Below, in pieces: positions 8,998-16,618 of a stretch of 64,000 nt of DNA; position 1 is the stretch's first letter; each line of letters begins with the position of its first letter. The stretch covers positions 248,001 through 312,000 of the forward strand of contig NZ_JAVDXU010000003.1 in assembly GCF_031458095.1 (NCBI RefSeq), written 5' to 3'. The DNA comes from Pelomonas saccharophila_A. GTDB lineage: Bacteria > Pseudomonadota > Gammaproteobacteria > Burkholderiales > Burkholderiaceae_C. The notes under the pieces were generated by a model, which was not told the DNA's origin, ran no database searches, and was given only the letters and a program-made list of their open reading frames with translations. The position numbers and the translations under genes are program-made.

Positions 8998-9011
8998 ACC
9001 GACCGGTCGGT
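8998..9011. promoter_or_regulatory. TetR-type operator palindrome before paaG
   Basis: ACCGACCGGTCGGT is a perfect 14-base palindrome lying 12-25 bases upstream of the paaG start codon. It covers the expected transcription start of the promoter described at 9014-9042. Palindromes of this form are common operators for TetR proteins of aromatic and fatty acid catabolism. The TetR gene in the same operon is the obvious ligand (inference). Confidence 0.75.
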
Positions 9012-9013
9012 TA

Positions 9014-9042
9014 ATCGTAGAAGGCCACTTGATCGAGATCAA
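9014..9042 (-). promoter_or_regulatory. Probable sigma-70 promoter of the paa operon
   Basis: On the minus strand TTGATC (9042-9037) and TACGAT (9019-9014) are separated by exactly 17 bases. This gives an acceptable -35/-10 pair, with transcription expected to start near 9007, inside the TetR palindrome. The gap between the PfkB kinase stop (9061) and the paaG start (8986) is only 74 bases, so there is little other room for an operon promoter. Confidence 0.6.
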
Positions 9043-9045
9043 GTG
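9026..9045. promoter_or_regulatory. FNR-like palindrome overlapping the paa -35 element
   Basis: CACTTGATCGAGATCAAGTG is a perfect inverted repeat with 9-base arms and a 2-base centre. Its core TTGATCGAGATCAA (9029-9042) fits the FNR/ANR consensus TTGAT-N4-ATCAA exactly. It overlaps the -35 hexamer, which is a position for repression rather than class II activation. No FNR-type gene is in the window. Confidence 0.5.
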
Positions 9046-9060
9046 AGGCGCGGGAAAACC

Positions 9061-10002
9061 CTAGTCCTTGAGGATTTCGACGCCATCCACCAAGGCCGCC
9101 ACATGACCCGGCCGCGGCGGCGCGAAGCCCGGCGCCGTGCAGGCAGCCGCCCCCGCCGCCAGGGCCCAGCGCAGATGGTGCTCGGCCGGTGCGCCGGCAT
9201 CCCGCATCAGGCTGTCCAGCAGGCCGGCCATGGCCGAGTCGCCGGCGCCAATGGTGTCGACCACGTCCACCCGCGGCGGCCGGCCGGTTGCCTCCTCCAC
9301 GCCGTGGTACAGCGTCGCGCCGGCCTCGCCGCGAGTCATTAGCAGCCAGGCGCCGGGATTCCAGGCGGCGATCTGGGCCAGGCCGGACCGGTGGTCGGGC
9401 AGGCGGAACAGGCCGCGCAGGTCCTCGTCGGAGACCTTGATGACGTCGGCCAGCCGGCACATCTGCTCCAGCGTGTCGTCGTAGCTGGAGTCCATGGGCG
9501 GCGCGCGGAAATTGGGGTCGTAGCTGATGAGACGACCCTCGCTCTTGAGCGCCTGGGCCAGGGCCAGCAGCCGCCCGGCCAGGGGTTCGCGCACCAGGCC
9601 CAGGCTGCCGAAATGGGCCCAGCGCAGGCCGCGCGTCCAGCCCATGGGCAGGCCCTCGGGGCGGAAATGCAGGTCGGCGCTGTCCTGGCCGATGAAAAAG
9701 TAGCGCGGCGGGTCGACCTCGTGCACGACAGCCAGCAGCGGCGGCCGCGGCAACTGCTGGATGAAGCGCATGTCCAGGTTGGCTTCCTGGCTGCACTGCC
9801 AGATCTCGGCACCGAAAGGATCCTGGCTGATGGCGCCGGCAAAGGCGCTCAGCTGGCCCAGGGCCGACATGGCGACCGCCACATTCCAGGGCGAGCCGCC
9901 GCAGGCGCTGCGCCAGCGGTCGGGTCCGGTGCGGATCAGATCGGTCAGCGCCTCGCCAAAGGAGACGAACTGCGGCAGGTCGGGGTGGAGGATCTCGGAC
10001 AT
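9061..10002 (-). CDS. PfkB-family carbohydrate kinase (fructokinase-like)
   Basis: This 313-aa ribokinase-fold sugar kinase has the N-terminal substrate motif CGGSPWNVAVAMSALG at about residue 35. The C-terminal catalytic and anion-hole motif VDTIGAGDSAMAGLLD lies near residue 245, with the catalytic Asp in GAGD. DPNFR (about 167) is typical of fructokinase and 2-keto-3-deoxygluconate kinase relatives, so fructokinase is the best guess but the sugar is not proven. I chose the ATG at 10002 (MSEILHPDLPQFVSFGEAL). The longer open frame would run over the divergent moaA start. The gene is on the same strand as the paa operon but upstream of the operon's promoter, and is probably unrelated in function. 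Confidence 0.85.
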   Translation of the reverse strand: MSEILHPDLPQFVSFGEALTDLIRTGPDRWRSACGGSPWNVAVAMSALGQLSAFAGAISQDPFGAEIWQCSQEANLDMRFIQQLPRPPLLAVVHEVDPPRYFFIGQDSADLHFRPEGLPMGWTRGLRWAHFGSLGLVREPLAGRLLALAQALKSEGRLISYDPNFRAPPMDSSYDDTLEQMCRLADVIKVSDEDLRGLFRLPDHRSGLAQIAAWNPGAWLLMTRGEAGATLYHGVEEATGRPPRVDVVDTIGAGDSAMAGLLDSLMRDAGAPAEHHLRWALAAGAAACTAPGFAPPRPGHVAALVDGVEILKD

Positions 10003-10073
10003 TGCCAGCGATTCAAGCGCGGGCGCTGGCCCGCCGCAAGTCCCGGGCTTTCTGTCGCTGACACAATTGCCCC

Positions 10074-11198
10074 ATGTCGGCCCGCGTGATTCCCCTGCAC
10101 GACGCCCGCCCCGCGCGGGTGGCATTGCCGCCCCCTGCCCCGGGGTCGGTTTCGCCCGCCCTGCCTCTGGCGGACACGTTAGGCCGGCCGCTGCGCGACC
10201 TGCGCATCTCGGTGACGGACCGCTGCAATTTCCGCTGCGGCTATTGCATGCCCAAGCAGGTCTTCGACAAACACCACGAATTCCTGCCCCACGCCGATCT
10301 CCTCAGTTTTGAGGAGATCACGCGGCTGGCCCGGGTCTTCGTCGGCCTGGGCGTCGAAAAACTGCGCATCACCGGCGGCGAGCCGACGCTGCGCCGCGGC
10401 CTGGAAACCCTCATCGGCATGCTGGCCGAACTGCGCACGCCCGACGGCCGCGAGCTGGACCTGACGCTGACCACCAACGGGTCGACGCTGGCCAAGAAGG
10501 CCGCCACCCTGAAGGCCGCCGGCCTCAAGCGCCTGACGGTCAGTCTGGACGGGCTGGACGATGCCGTCTTCCAGCGCATGAACGACGTTGGCTTCCCGGT
10601 GGCGGACGTGCTGGACGGCATCCGCGCCGCCCAGACCGCGGGCCTGGGGCCGATCAAGGTCAATATGGTGGTGCAGCGCGGCGTCAACGACGACCAGATC
10701 CTGCCCATGGCCCGCCATTTCCGCGAGAACCATGGCGGTGGCGTGGTGCTGCGCTTCATCGAATACATGGACGTCGGCGCCACCAATGGCTGGCGCATGG
10801 ACCAGGTGCTGCCCAGCAGCGAGGTGCAGCGCCGCATCGCCGCCGAATTCCCGTTGACGCCGCTGTCGCACAGCGCCCCCGGCGAGACGGCCGAGCGCTG
10901 GGCCTATGCCGACGGCCGCGGCGAGGTCGGCTTCATCTCCTCGGTCACCCAGGCCTTCTGCGGCGACTGCAACCGCGCCCGGCTGTCGACCGAGGGGCGG
11001 CTTTACACCTGTTTGTTTGCTCATCGCGGCCATGACCTGCGCGGCCTGCTGCGAGGCGTGGAACCGGTGGACGACGGCCAACTGGCCAGCGCCATCGCCA
11101 GCGTCTGGGGCGGCCGCGAGGATCGCTATTCCCAGCTGCGCGGCACGGCGGGCGCCGCGGCGGAACCACGCGTCGAAATGCATTACATCGGTGGCTGA
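10074..11198 (+). CDS. moaA: MoaA, GTP 3',8-cyclase (molybdopterin biosynthesis)
   Basis: This radical SAM enzyme of 374 aa starts molybdenum cofactor synthesis. The SAM cluster motif is CNFRCGYC at about residue 50. The second C-terminal cluster is visible in FCGDCNRARLSTEGRLYTCLF. KLRITGGEPTLRRGLETLI and LTVSLDGLDDAVFQRM are conserved. The protein ends in GG, as MoaA does. The first 35 residues are a low-complexity Pro/Ala-rich extension. It overlaps mobA by 8 bases. The cofactor is needed by the formate dehydrogenase at the far end of the window. Confidence 0.96.
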   Translation: MSARVIPLHDARPARVALPPPAPGSVSPALPLADTLGRPLRDLRISVTDRCNFRCGYCMPKQVFDKHHEFLPHADLLSFEEITRLARVFVGLGVEKLRITGGEPTLRRGLETLIGMLAELRTPDGRELDLTLTTNGSTLAKKAATLKAAGLKRLTVSLDGLDDAVFQRMNDVGFPVADVLDGIRAAQTAGLGPIKVNMVVQRGVNDDQILPMARHFRENHGGGVVLRFIEYMDVGATNGWRMDQVLPSSEVQRRIAAEFPLTPLSHSAPGETAERWAYADGRGEVGFISSVTQAFCGDCNRARLSTEGRLYTCLFAHRGHDLRGLLRGVEPVDDGQLASAIASVWGGREDRYSQLRGTAGAAAEPRVEMHYIGG

Positions 11199-11745
11199 GG
11201 TTCACGCCCTGGTTCTGGCCGGCGGCCGCGGCAGCCGCATGGGGGGTGTGGACAAGGGCCTGCAGTTGCTGGACGGCCGGCCGCTCGTCACCCATGTCAT
11301 CGAGCGCCTGGGGCCCCAGGCCGACATGCTGCGCATCAGCGCCAACCGCAACCTCGACATCTATGCCGCCCTCGGCCGCGAGGTGCTGACCGACCCGCCC
11401 GGCCTGGAGTTCGCCGGCCCACTGGCCGGCATGCTGGCCGGCCTCGAAGCCCTCCCCGACGACGCCTGGCTGCTGACGGCGCCCTGCGACTGCCCGCGCC
11501 TGCCGCTGGACCTCGCCCAGCGCCTGCTCGCTGTCGCGCAAGCCCATGGCCTGGCCTTTGCCCAGGCAGCACGCGAGCACCCCACCCATGCCCTGCTGCA
11601 TGCCCGCCTGCGCCAACCGTTGAGGGCCCATCTCGCGACCGCCGGTCGGGCCGTGCTCGGCTGGATGCGCAGCCGGCCGCATGGCGTCGCACACTTCGAC
11701 GACGAAGCCGCCTTTGCCAACCTGAACCACCTCACCGACCTGTGA
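11191..11745 (+). CDS. mobA: MobA, molybdenum cofactor guanylyltransferase
   Basis: This 184-aa nucleotidyltransferase has the N-terminal GTP-binding signature LVLAGGRGSRMGGVDKGLQ and the central LTAPCDCPRLP. MobA attaches GMP to molybdopterin to make the MGD form used by formate dehydrogenases. The best start is GTG at 11191, eight bases inside moaA, which places the signature at residue 8. A longer frame upstream only reads through moaA in another phase. Confidence 0.92.
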   Translation: MAEVHALVLAGGRGSRMGGVDKGLQLLDGRPLVTHVIERLGPQADMLRISANRNLDIYAALGREVLTDPPGLEFAGPLAGMLAGLEALPDDAWLLTAPCDCPRLPLDLAQRLLAVAQAHGLAFAQAAREHPTHALLHARLRQPLRAHLATAGRAVLGWMRSRPHGVAHFDDEAAFANLNHLTDL

Positions 11746-12260
11746 TCCAGGCCCATATCCGCCCCATGCTCGAGCCCGACCTGCTGGCCTACAAGGCGCT
11801 GCGGGACGCCATGCTGGCCGGCCACCCCGAGGCCTTCACGTCGGACGCCGAGACCGAGGCCCAGCGCGATCTCAGCAGCTACCGCAACCGCCTGGCCGGT
11901 GGCGGCGCCACGCTGTTCACGCTGGTGGCCCTGGACGAGGGCCGCCTCGTCGGCGCCCTGACCTGCGAGCGCGAGCCGCGTCTGAAGGTGCAGCACAACG
12001 CCCACCTGATCGGCATGATGGTGTCCGACACCCACCGTGGCCGCGGCATCGGCCGGGACCTGCTGATCGCAGCCATCGCCAGGCTCAAGGCCACGCCGGG
12101 GCTGGCCCAGGTGACGCTGAGCGTGACGTCCACCAACCGCGCCGCCATCGGCCTCTACGAAAGCCAGGGCTTTGTGCGCTACGGCTGCCTGCCGGACGCG
12201 ATCCGCCTCAACGACGGCCGCAGCCTGTCCAAGGACCTGATGCGGCTAAGGCTCGACTAG
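11742..12260 (+). CDS. GNAT-family N-acetyltransferase
   Basis: This 172-aa protein has a complete Gcn5-related acetyltransferase fold. The acetyl-CoA loop is VSDTHRGRGIGRDLL (about residues 90-104). SVTSTNRAAIGLYESQGFVRYG follows near 130, shown here in part only as family landmarks. The GTG start overlaps the mobA stop as GTGA, so it is co-transcribed with moaA-mobA, but the substrate is unknown. The 3' end overlaps the convergent lipoprotein gene by 15 bases. Confidence 0.88.
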   Translation: MIQAHIRPMLEPDLLAYKALRDAMLAGHPEAFTSDAETEAQRDLSSYRNRLAGGGATLFTLVALDEGRLVGALTCEREPRLKVQHNAHLIGMMVSDTHRGRGIGRDLLIAAIARLKATPGLAQVTLSVTSTNRAAIGLYESQGFVRYGCLPDAIRLNDGRSLSKDLMRLRLD

Positions 12261-12860
12261 GACGAACTGCACCACCAGTGCGTCCTGCACCGCCAGCAGA
12301 CCGCCCAACACCGTGAAGGGCTGGATGCCGAAATCGCTCTGGCGCACCACCACCTCGCCGCGCGCGCGTTTTCCCTCGACATCCACCACGAACCATTGCC
12401 GCTTCGTCACGCCATGCAGCGTGATCTCGGCCTCGACGGCGCGCCGGCTGCCCTCGCCTTGCTGGTGCAGCGTGCGCACGACCACCTCGGGATGGGCCAC
12501 GGCGTCCAGGGCCTTCAGCAGATTGGCCCGTGTGCCGGCGCGGGCCGCGTCGTCCACCGCGCTCGAGAACGCTTGGCCCAGGACGGCACGCAGGGTGGGC
12601 GGGTCAATGTCCAGCGCGTCGAGCCGAAAGCTCAGCACCGGCCCGACCGCCGGCCAGTCCACTCGCAAATCGGCGGCGCGCAGCACATGGTTGTGGCCCA
12701 GTCGCGCGGCCGTGCCGCCGCGAAAGACGAGAACGCGCAGTTCGTTGCCTTGCTCCGGGCTGGGCGCGCCGGCAGACGGCGGCGGGGTGGCACAGCCGGC
12801 CAGGCCGGCAAGTGCAAAGGCCAGTAACAGGCGCCGGGTGGCTGTCGCATGCACGCTCAT
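12246..12860 (-). CDS. YceI-like lipoprotein
   Basis: This 204-aa protein has a lipoprotein signal (basic start, hydrophobic LLLAFALAGLAG, then Cys). The rest resembles the YceI lipocalin-like fold: FRGGTAARLGHNHVL, FRLDALDIDP, a segment on adding a compound to a lost baseline (VEAEITLHGVTKRQW), and DFGIQPFTVLGGLL near the end. YceI proteins bind isoprenoid or amphiphilic ligands in the periplasm; the function here is not known. I chose the ATG at 12860 because it places the signal peptide at the N-terminus. An upstream in-frame start would add a non-signal leader. Confidence 0.72.
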   Translation of the reverse strand: MSVHATATRRLLLAFALAGLAGCATPPPSAGAPSPEQGNELRVLVFRGGTAARLGHNHVLRAADLRVDWPAVGPVLSFRLDALDIDPPTLRAVLGQAFSSAVDDAARAGTRANLLKALDAVAHPEVVVRTLHQQGEGSRRAVEAEITLHGVTKRQWFVVDVEGKRARGEVVVRQSDFGIQPFTVLGGLLAVQDALVVQFVLVEP

Positions 12861-12957
12861 TTCGGGGGTTTCCTGGAGTCTTTTGTCAGCCTGTGCACAA
12901 CGCCCGGGCGCCATGCTGGACTAGCATAGCCACCATCCTCCTCAAGGGAGCCCCACC

Positions 12958-13500
12958 ATGGCCAGCCTGTTCCGCCCTGCCCTCGACCTGATGGCGCAAT
13001 ACGCGGCATACCACCGCGACCGCCGCAATATCGCCACCCATTTCGTCGGCATCCCCCTCATCGTCTTCGCCATCAGCATGCTGCTGGCCCGGGCGGAGTT
13101 CGATCTGGGCCGCACCCCGATGAACGCCGCCATCATCCTGTGGGGCCTCAGCGCCCTCTGGTATCTGACGCGCGGCAACCTCGTGCTCGGTGCCGCCACC
13201 GCCATCGTCAACGGCGTGCTGACGGCCCTGGCCATGACCCTGGTCCAGAGCACCACCACCACCGGCTGGCTGGTCATCGGCATCGGCAGCTTCGTTGTCG
13301 GCTGGGTCTTCCAGTTCGTCGGCCACTACTACGAGGGCAAGAAGCCCGCCTTCGTCGACGACCTCGTCGGCCTGCTGGTCGGCCCGATGTTCGTCGTCGG
13401 CGAGGCCATGTTCATGCTGGGCTGGGGCCGCCCGCTGCTGGCAGAGATCGAGAAGCGCGTCGGGCCGACGCATCTGCGTGACCTGGCACACCCGGTTTGA
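12958..13500 (+). CDS. DUF962 / Mpo1-like membrane protein
   Basis: This 180-aa protein has the DUF962 pattern: DLMAQYAAYHRDRRNIATHF near the N-terminus, followed by several membrane segments, and a second conserved block FQFVGHYYEGKKPA at about residue 120. The yeast homologue Mpo1 is a dioxygenase of 2-hydroxy fatty acids whose His residues bind iron. The matching His residues (YHRD, THF, GHYYE) are present here. It is preceded by AAGGGAG and followed 12 bases later by the reductase gene. Confidence 0.82.
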   Translation: MASLFRPALDLMAQYAAYHRDRRNIATHFVGIPLIVFAISMLLARAEFDLGRTPMNAAIILWGLSALWYLTRGNLVLGAATAIVNGVLTALAMTLVQSTTTTGWLVIGIGSFVVGWVFQFVGHYYEGKKPAFVDDLVGLLVGPMFVVGEAMFMLGWGRPLLAEIEKRVGPTHLRDLAHPV

Positions 13501-13512
13501 CCCGCTGAACCC

Positions 13513-14526
13513 ATGACCGGCGTTCTGGTGATGGGCGCCGGCTCCGTCGGCTGCTTTGTCGGCGGCCTGACCCAACTGGCCGGCGTGCCCGTCCACTTCG
13601 TCGGCCGCCCACGCGTGCTGGCCGCCTTGCGCAAGCAGGGCCTGCGCCTGACCGACCAGGACGGCATGGACCGCCACATCCCGGCCCTGGAACTGCGCCT
13701 GCACGAAGAGCCCCCCGCCGGCCTAAAACCCGACCTGGTGCTGCTGTGCGTGAAGTCAGGCGCCACCGTCGAGGCCGCCACGGCCCTGGGCCTGACCCTG
13801 CCACTGGGCACACCCGTCATCAGCCTGCAGAACGGCATTGGCAACGCCGACGCCGCCCGCCAGGCCGCGCCGCAGCTGCACTGGCACGCCGGCATGGTGC
13901 CCTACAACATCGCCGAGATCGCCCCCGGCCGCTACCACCGCGGCACCGCCGGCTCGCTGGCGGCCGAAGGCAGCCCGGGCGACCTCGCCCTGGCCGCTTG
14001 GCAGACGGCCCTGGCCCGTGTCGGCATGGGGCTGGAGCTGCACGGCGACCTGGCACCCGTGCAATGGGGCAAGCTGCTGCTCAACCTGAACAACCCGGTC
14101 AACGCACTCTCGGGCATGCCGCTGCGCGACGAGCTGCTGCAGCGGGGCCATCGCCGCGTGCTGGCGGCCCTGCAGGAGGAGGCGCTGAACCTGCTGGAGG
14201 CCGCCCACCGCCCCGTCGCCCAGTTGACGCCGCTGCCGCCACGCCGGCTGATCACGCTGCTGCGCATGCCCAGCTTCATCTTCCGCTTGGCCGCGGCGCG
14301 CATGCTGCGCATCGACGCCAAGGCCCGCTCCAGCATGGCCGACGACCTGGCCCAGGGCCGCACGACCGAGATCGACGCCCTGTGCGGCGAGGTGGTCCGG
14401 CTGGCCCGCAGCCTCGGTCGCGGGGCGCCGCTCAACCATCGCATGCATGGCCTGGTGACAGACTGGCCCAAACGCCGCCAACCCTATTCACCGGTCGAGC
14501 TGCTGCGCGCCCTCGGCTTGTCCTGA
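13513..14526 (+). CDS. panE: 2-dehydropantoate 2-reductase family protein
   Basis: This 337-aa NADPH-dependent reductase starts with the nucleotide loop VLVMGAGSVGCFVGGL. It has LLCVKSGATVEAA and PVISLQNGIGNAD in the first domain, and the all-helical C-terminal domain with GKLLLNLNNPVNALSG and RSSMADDLAQGRTTEIDAL. These are standard PanE features (ketopantoate to pantoate). Genomes often carry several paralogues, so the exact substrate is uncertain. Confidence 0.87.
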   Translation: MTGVLVMGAGSVGCFVGGLTQLAGVPVHFVGRPRVLAALRKQGLRLTDQDGMDRHIPALELRLHEEPPAGLKPDLVLLCVKSGATVEAATALGLTLPLGTPVISLQNGIGNADAARQAAPQLHWHAGMVPYNIAEIAPGRYHRGTAGSLAAEGSPGDLALAAWQTALARVGMGLELHGDLAPVQWGKLLLNLNNPVNALSGMPLRDELLQRGHRRVLAALQEEALNLLEAAHRPVAQLTPLPPRRLITLLRMPSFIFRLAAARMLRIDAKARSSMADDLAQGRTTEIDALCGEVVRLARSLGRGAPLNHRMHGLVTDWPKRRQPYSPVELLRALGLS

Positions 14527-14613
14527 ATTGATCCATCTCCGTCTGCCAGCGCGTGGCGACGGATGCCCGGCAGCGGAACACTGGAGGCCTCAACAACACA
14601 CCGAGGCCCCACC

Positions 14614-15192
14614 ATGACCACCGCCCTCATCGTCATCGACGTCCAGCAGTCCTTCGCCCAGCGTCCCTATTACGAGACCGACGGCCTGGCCGCCTATCTC
14701 GCCGCCCAGAACCGCCTCATCGAGGGCTTCGAGGCCGCCGGCCTGCCCGTCGTGCGCGTCTTCCATGTCGACCACGACTCCAGCGGCGCCGATCCCTTCA
14801 GCCTGGAAAGCGGCCATGTGCGGCCGCTCGAAGGCCTGCGCGACTTCCAGGCCACGCACACCGTGCACAAGACCCGCCACAGCGCCCTGGTCGGCAGTGG
14901 CCTGGATGTGTGGCTGACCCAGCACGGCATCCGCGAACTCGTCATCAGCGGCATCCGCACCGAGCAATGCTGCGAGACGACGACCCGCCATGCTTCCGAC
15001 CTTGGCTGGGATGTCATCTACGTGCCCGAGGCGACACTCACCTTCACGATGAAGCACCCCGACGGCTCGCCCCTGACGCCCGCCCAGCTCCGCGCCCGCA
15101 CGGCCGCCGTGCTGGAGGGCCGTTTCGCCCGCATCCTGGATGTGGAAGGCGCGCTGCAGGCCGTCACCGAAAAGGAAGCTGCTCTTGCCTGA
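14614..15192 (+). CDS. Isochorismatase-family cysteine hydrolase
   Basis: This 192-aa protein has the family's catalytic Asp in LIVIDVQQSFAQRPYY (residues 4-20) and the Cys in SGIRTEQCCETTTRHASD (about residue 112). A Lys typical of the triad lies in THTVHKTRHSAL. The ATG at 14614 puts the Asp strand at the N-terminus, and the upstream 17 codons look non-coding. It overlaps the following GlxA-type regulator by 8 bases, and such hydrolase-regulator pairs are common. Confidence 0.88.
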   Translation: MTTALIVIDVQQSFAQRPYYETDGLAAYLAAQNRLIEGFEAAGLPVVRVFHVDHDSSGADPFSLESGHVRPLEGLRDFQATHTVHKTRHSALVGSGLDVWLTQHGIRELVISGIRTEQCCETTTRHASDLGWDVIYVPEATLTFTMKHPDGSPLTPAQLRARTAAVLEGRFARILDVEGALQAVTEKEAALA

Positions 15193-16162
15193 ACCGAAAC
15201 AGGTGCTGTTCGTCCTGCAGGACGACAGCCTCGTCCTCGACTGGGCCGGCCCGGCCGAGGCCCTGCGCCTGGCCAGCCTGGAGATCGCCGACCTGAAGCT
15301 GGACACCGCACCCTTTGCGCTGCGCTTCGCGGCGGCCCAGGCCGAAACGACAGGCTCGGTCGGCATCCGGCTGCAGGCCCTGGAAGCCCTGCCCGACAGC
15401 CTGCCCGAAGGCAGCTGGATCGTGCTGGTGGGCCGCACCGCGGCCGCCGAGGCCCGCTCGCAGGCATCACGGCGCGAACTCATCGCCTGGCTGGCCCGGC
15501 TCGCACCCGGCCGATCGGGCCTGCGCCTCGTCACCGTCTGCTCCGGCGCCCTGCTGGCCGCCCAGGCCGGCCTGCTCGCCGGCCGGCGGGCGACCACCCA
15601 CCACCACCATCTGGACGACCTCGCCCGCCTGGAGCCGCGCTGCACGGTGCAGCAGGACCGCGTCTTCGTGCAGGACGGCGAGGTCTTCACCAGCGCCGGC
15701 GTGACGGCCGGCATCGACCTGGCCCTGCATCTGATCGCCGCCCATGCCGGCGAGCTGGTGGCCGCCCGCGTCGCCGAGCAGATGGCCGTGGCCCTGCGCC
15801 GTGGCCCGGCCGATCCCGAGCTGTCGCCGCTGCTGGCCCACCGGCAGCACCTGAACGCACGGCTGCACCGCGTACAGGACGCGCTCAGCCTCGCGCCCGC
15901 CGAGGACTGGCCGCTGGAGCGCATGGCCGACCTCGCGGCCACGACGCCGCGCACGCTGAGCCGCCTCTTCGCCCAGCACGCCGGCACCAGCCCCCAGGCC
16001 TATCTGCGCGGCGTGCGCCTGGCCGTGGCCAAACGATCGCTGGAGGCCGGCGCCAGCGTGGCGGCAGCCAGCGAGGCGGCGGGCTTCAACTCCGAGCTGC
16101 AGCTGCGCCGCGCCTGGGCGGCCGTCGGTTGGCCCGGCACGCCGTCCGGCGCACGGCGCTAA
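15185..16162 (+). CDS. GlxA-type AraC regulator with DJ-1/PfpI domain
   Basis: This is a transcription regulator of about 325 aa. The N-terminal half is a DJ-1/PfpI amidase-like domain: VLFVLQDDSLVLDWAGPAEA, then VTVCSGALLAAQAGLLAGRR with the nucleophile-elbow Cys. The C-terminal half is an AraC helix-turn-helix pair (LERMADLAATTPRTLSRLF and SVAAASEAAGFNSELQLRRA). I prefer a TTG start at 15185 because AAGGAAG sits 6 bases before it. An ATG at 15140 lies deeper within the hydrolase gene. It probably controls the hydrolase or a linked nitrogen-compound pathway. Confidence 0.85.
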   Translation: MPEPKQVLFVLQDDSLVLDWAGPAEALRLASLEIADLKLDTAPFALRFAAAQAETTGSVGIRLQALEALPDSLPEGSWIVLVGRTAAAEARSQASRRELIAWLARLAPGRSGLRLVTVCSGALLAAQAGLLAGRRATTHHHHLDDLARLEPRCTVQQDRVFVQDGEVFTSAGVTAGIDLALHLIAAHAGELVAARVAEQMAVALRRGPADPELSPLLAHRQHLNARLHRVQDALSLAPAEDWPLERMADLAATTPRTLSRLFAQHAGTSPQAYLRGVRLAVAKRSLEAGASVAAASEAAGFNSELQLRRAWAAVGWPGTPSGARR

Positions 16163-16307
16163 CGCCGCTGCGCGGCGGTCCCGCTTCGTCCCGCGGAATT
16201 GCAGTTCATCCGGCCGCGCCGGCAATTCATCGCCTGGGCCTCGCGGTGCCCGGGGTCCGTGACGAAACTGCAATCACTGACACAGCAACCCCTCACCGGA
16301 GCCCACC

Positions 16308-16553
16308 ATGAACACCGCCGCCAAGACCTTCCTCGTCGCCATCGCTTCCGTCGCCGCCGCAGCCGCAGCCGGTGTGAGCCTGGCCAACCACACGGCCGCC
16401 CCGGCCACCGAGGTCGTGAAGCTGGAGCGCGTGGTCATCGTCGGCAAGCGCGCCGAAGCGACCACCGTCGCCCATCTGCCGCGAGTGATCATCGAAGGCC
16501 GCCGCGACACCACGACGCTGGCCGCCGCCCAGACGCCGGTCTGGATCGTCTGA
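16308..16553 (+). CDS. Small exported protein with two TonB-box-like motifs
   Basis: This 81-aa orphan has a signal peptide (residues 1-26, KTFLVAIASVAAAAAAGVSL then ANHTAAP). The short mature chain carries two related segments, LERVVIVGKR (about 39-48) and LPRVIIEGRR (about 57-66). The first resembles the N-terminal IERVVITAERR of the TonB receptor encoded nearby on the other strand, so the segments look like TonB boxes. There is a clean ribosome site (CCGGAGCCCACC before ATG) and a strong terminator follows. No known domain is recognised. Confidence 0.72.
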   Translation: MNTAAKTFLVAIASVAAAAAAGVSLANHTAAPATEVVKLERVVIVGKRAEATTVAHLPRVIIEGRRDTTTLAAAQTPVWIV

Positions 16554-16579
16554 GCCCCGCGCTGCCGTCAGTCACCCCC

Positions 16580-16602
16580 AACCCGCCGCTGGCGGGTTTT
16601 TT
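16580..16602 (+). terminator. Intrinsic terminator after the small exported protein
   Basis: The stem AACCCGCC/GGCGGGTT has a 3-base loop and is followed by a run of six T, then G and five more T. It begins 26 bases after the stop codon of the 81-aa gene. It is the clearest factor-independent terminator in the window. The A/T symmetry is weak in the other direction, although the convergent hydrolase gene ends just beyond it. Confidence 0.9.
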
Positions 16603-16618
16603 GTTTTTACTTCTGCCG

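Noticed and set aside
9029..9042. Class II FNR activation of paaG
   Set aside because: Centring the box at -41.5 would put the transcript start about 8 bases before the start codon. The better -35/-10 pair places the box over the -35, so repression is the more likely reading.
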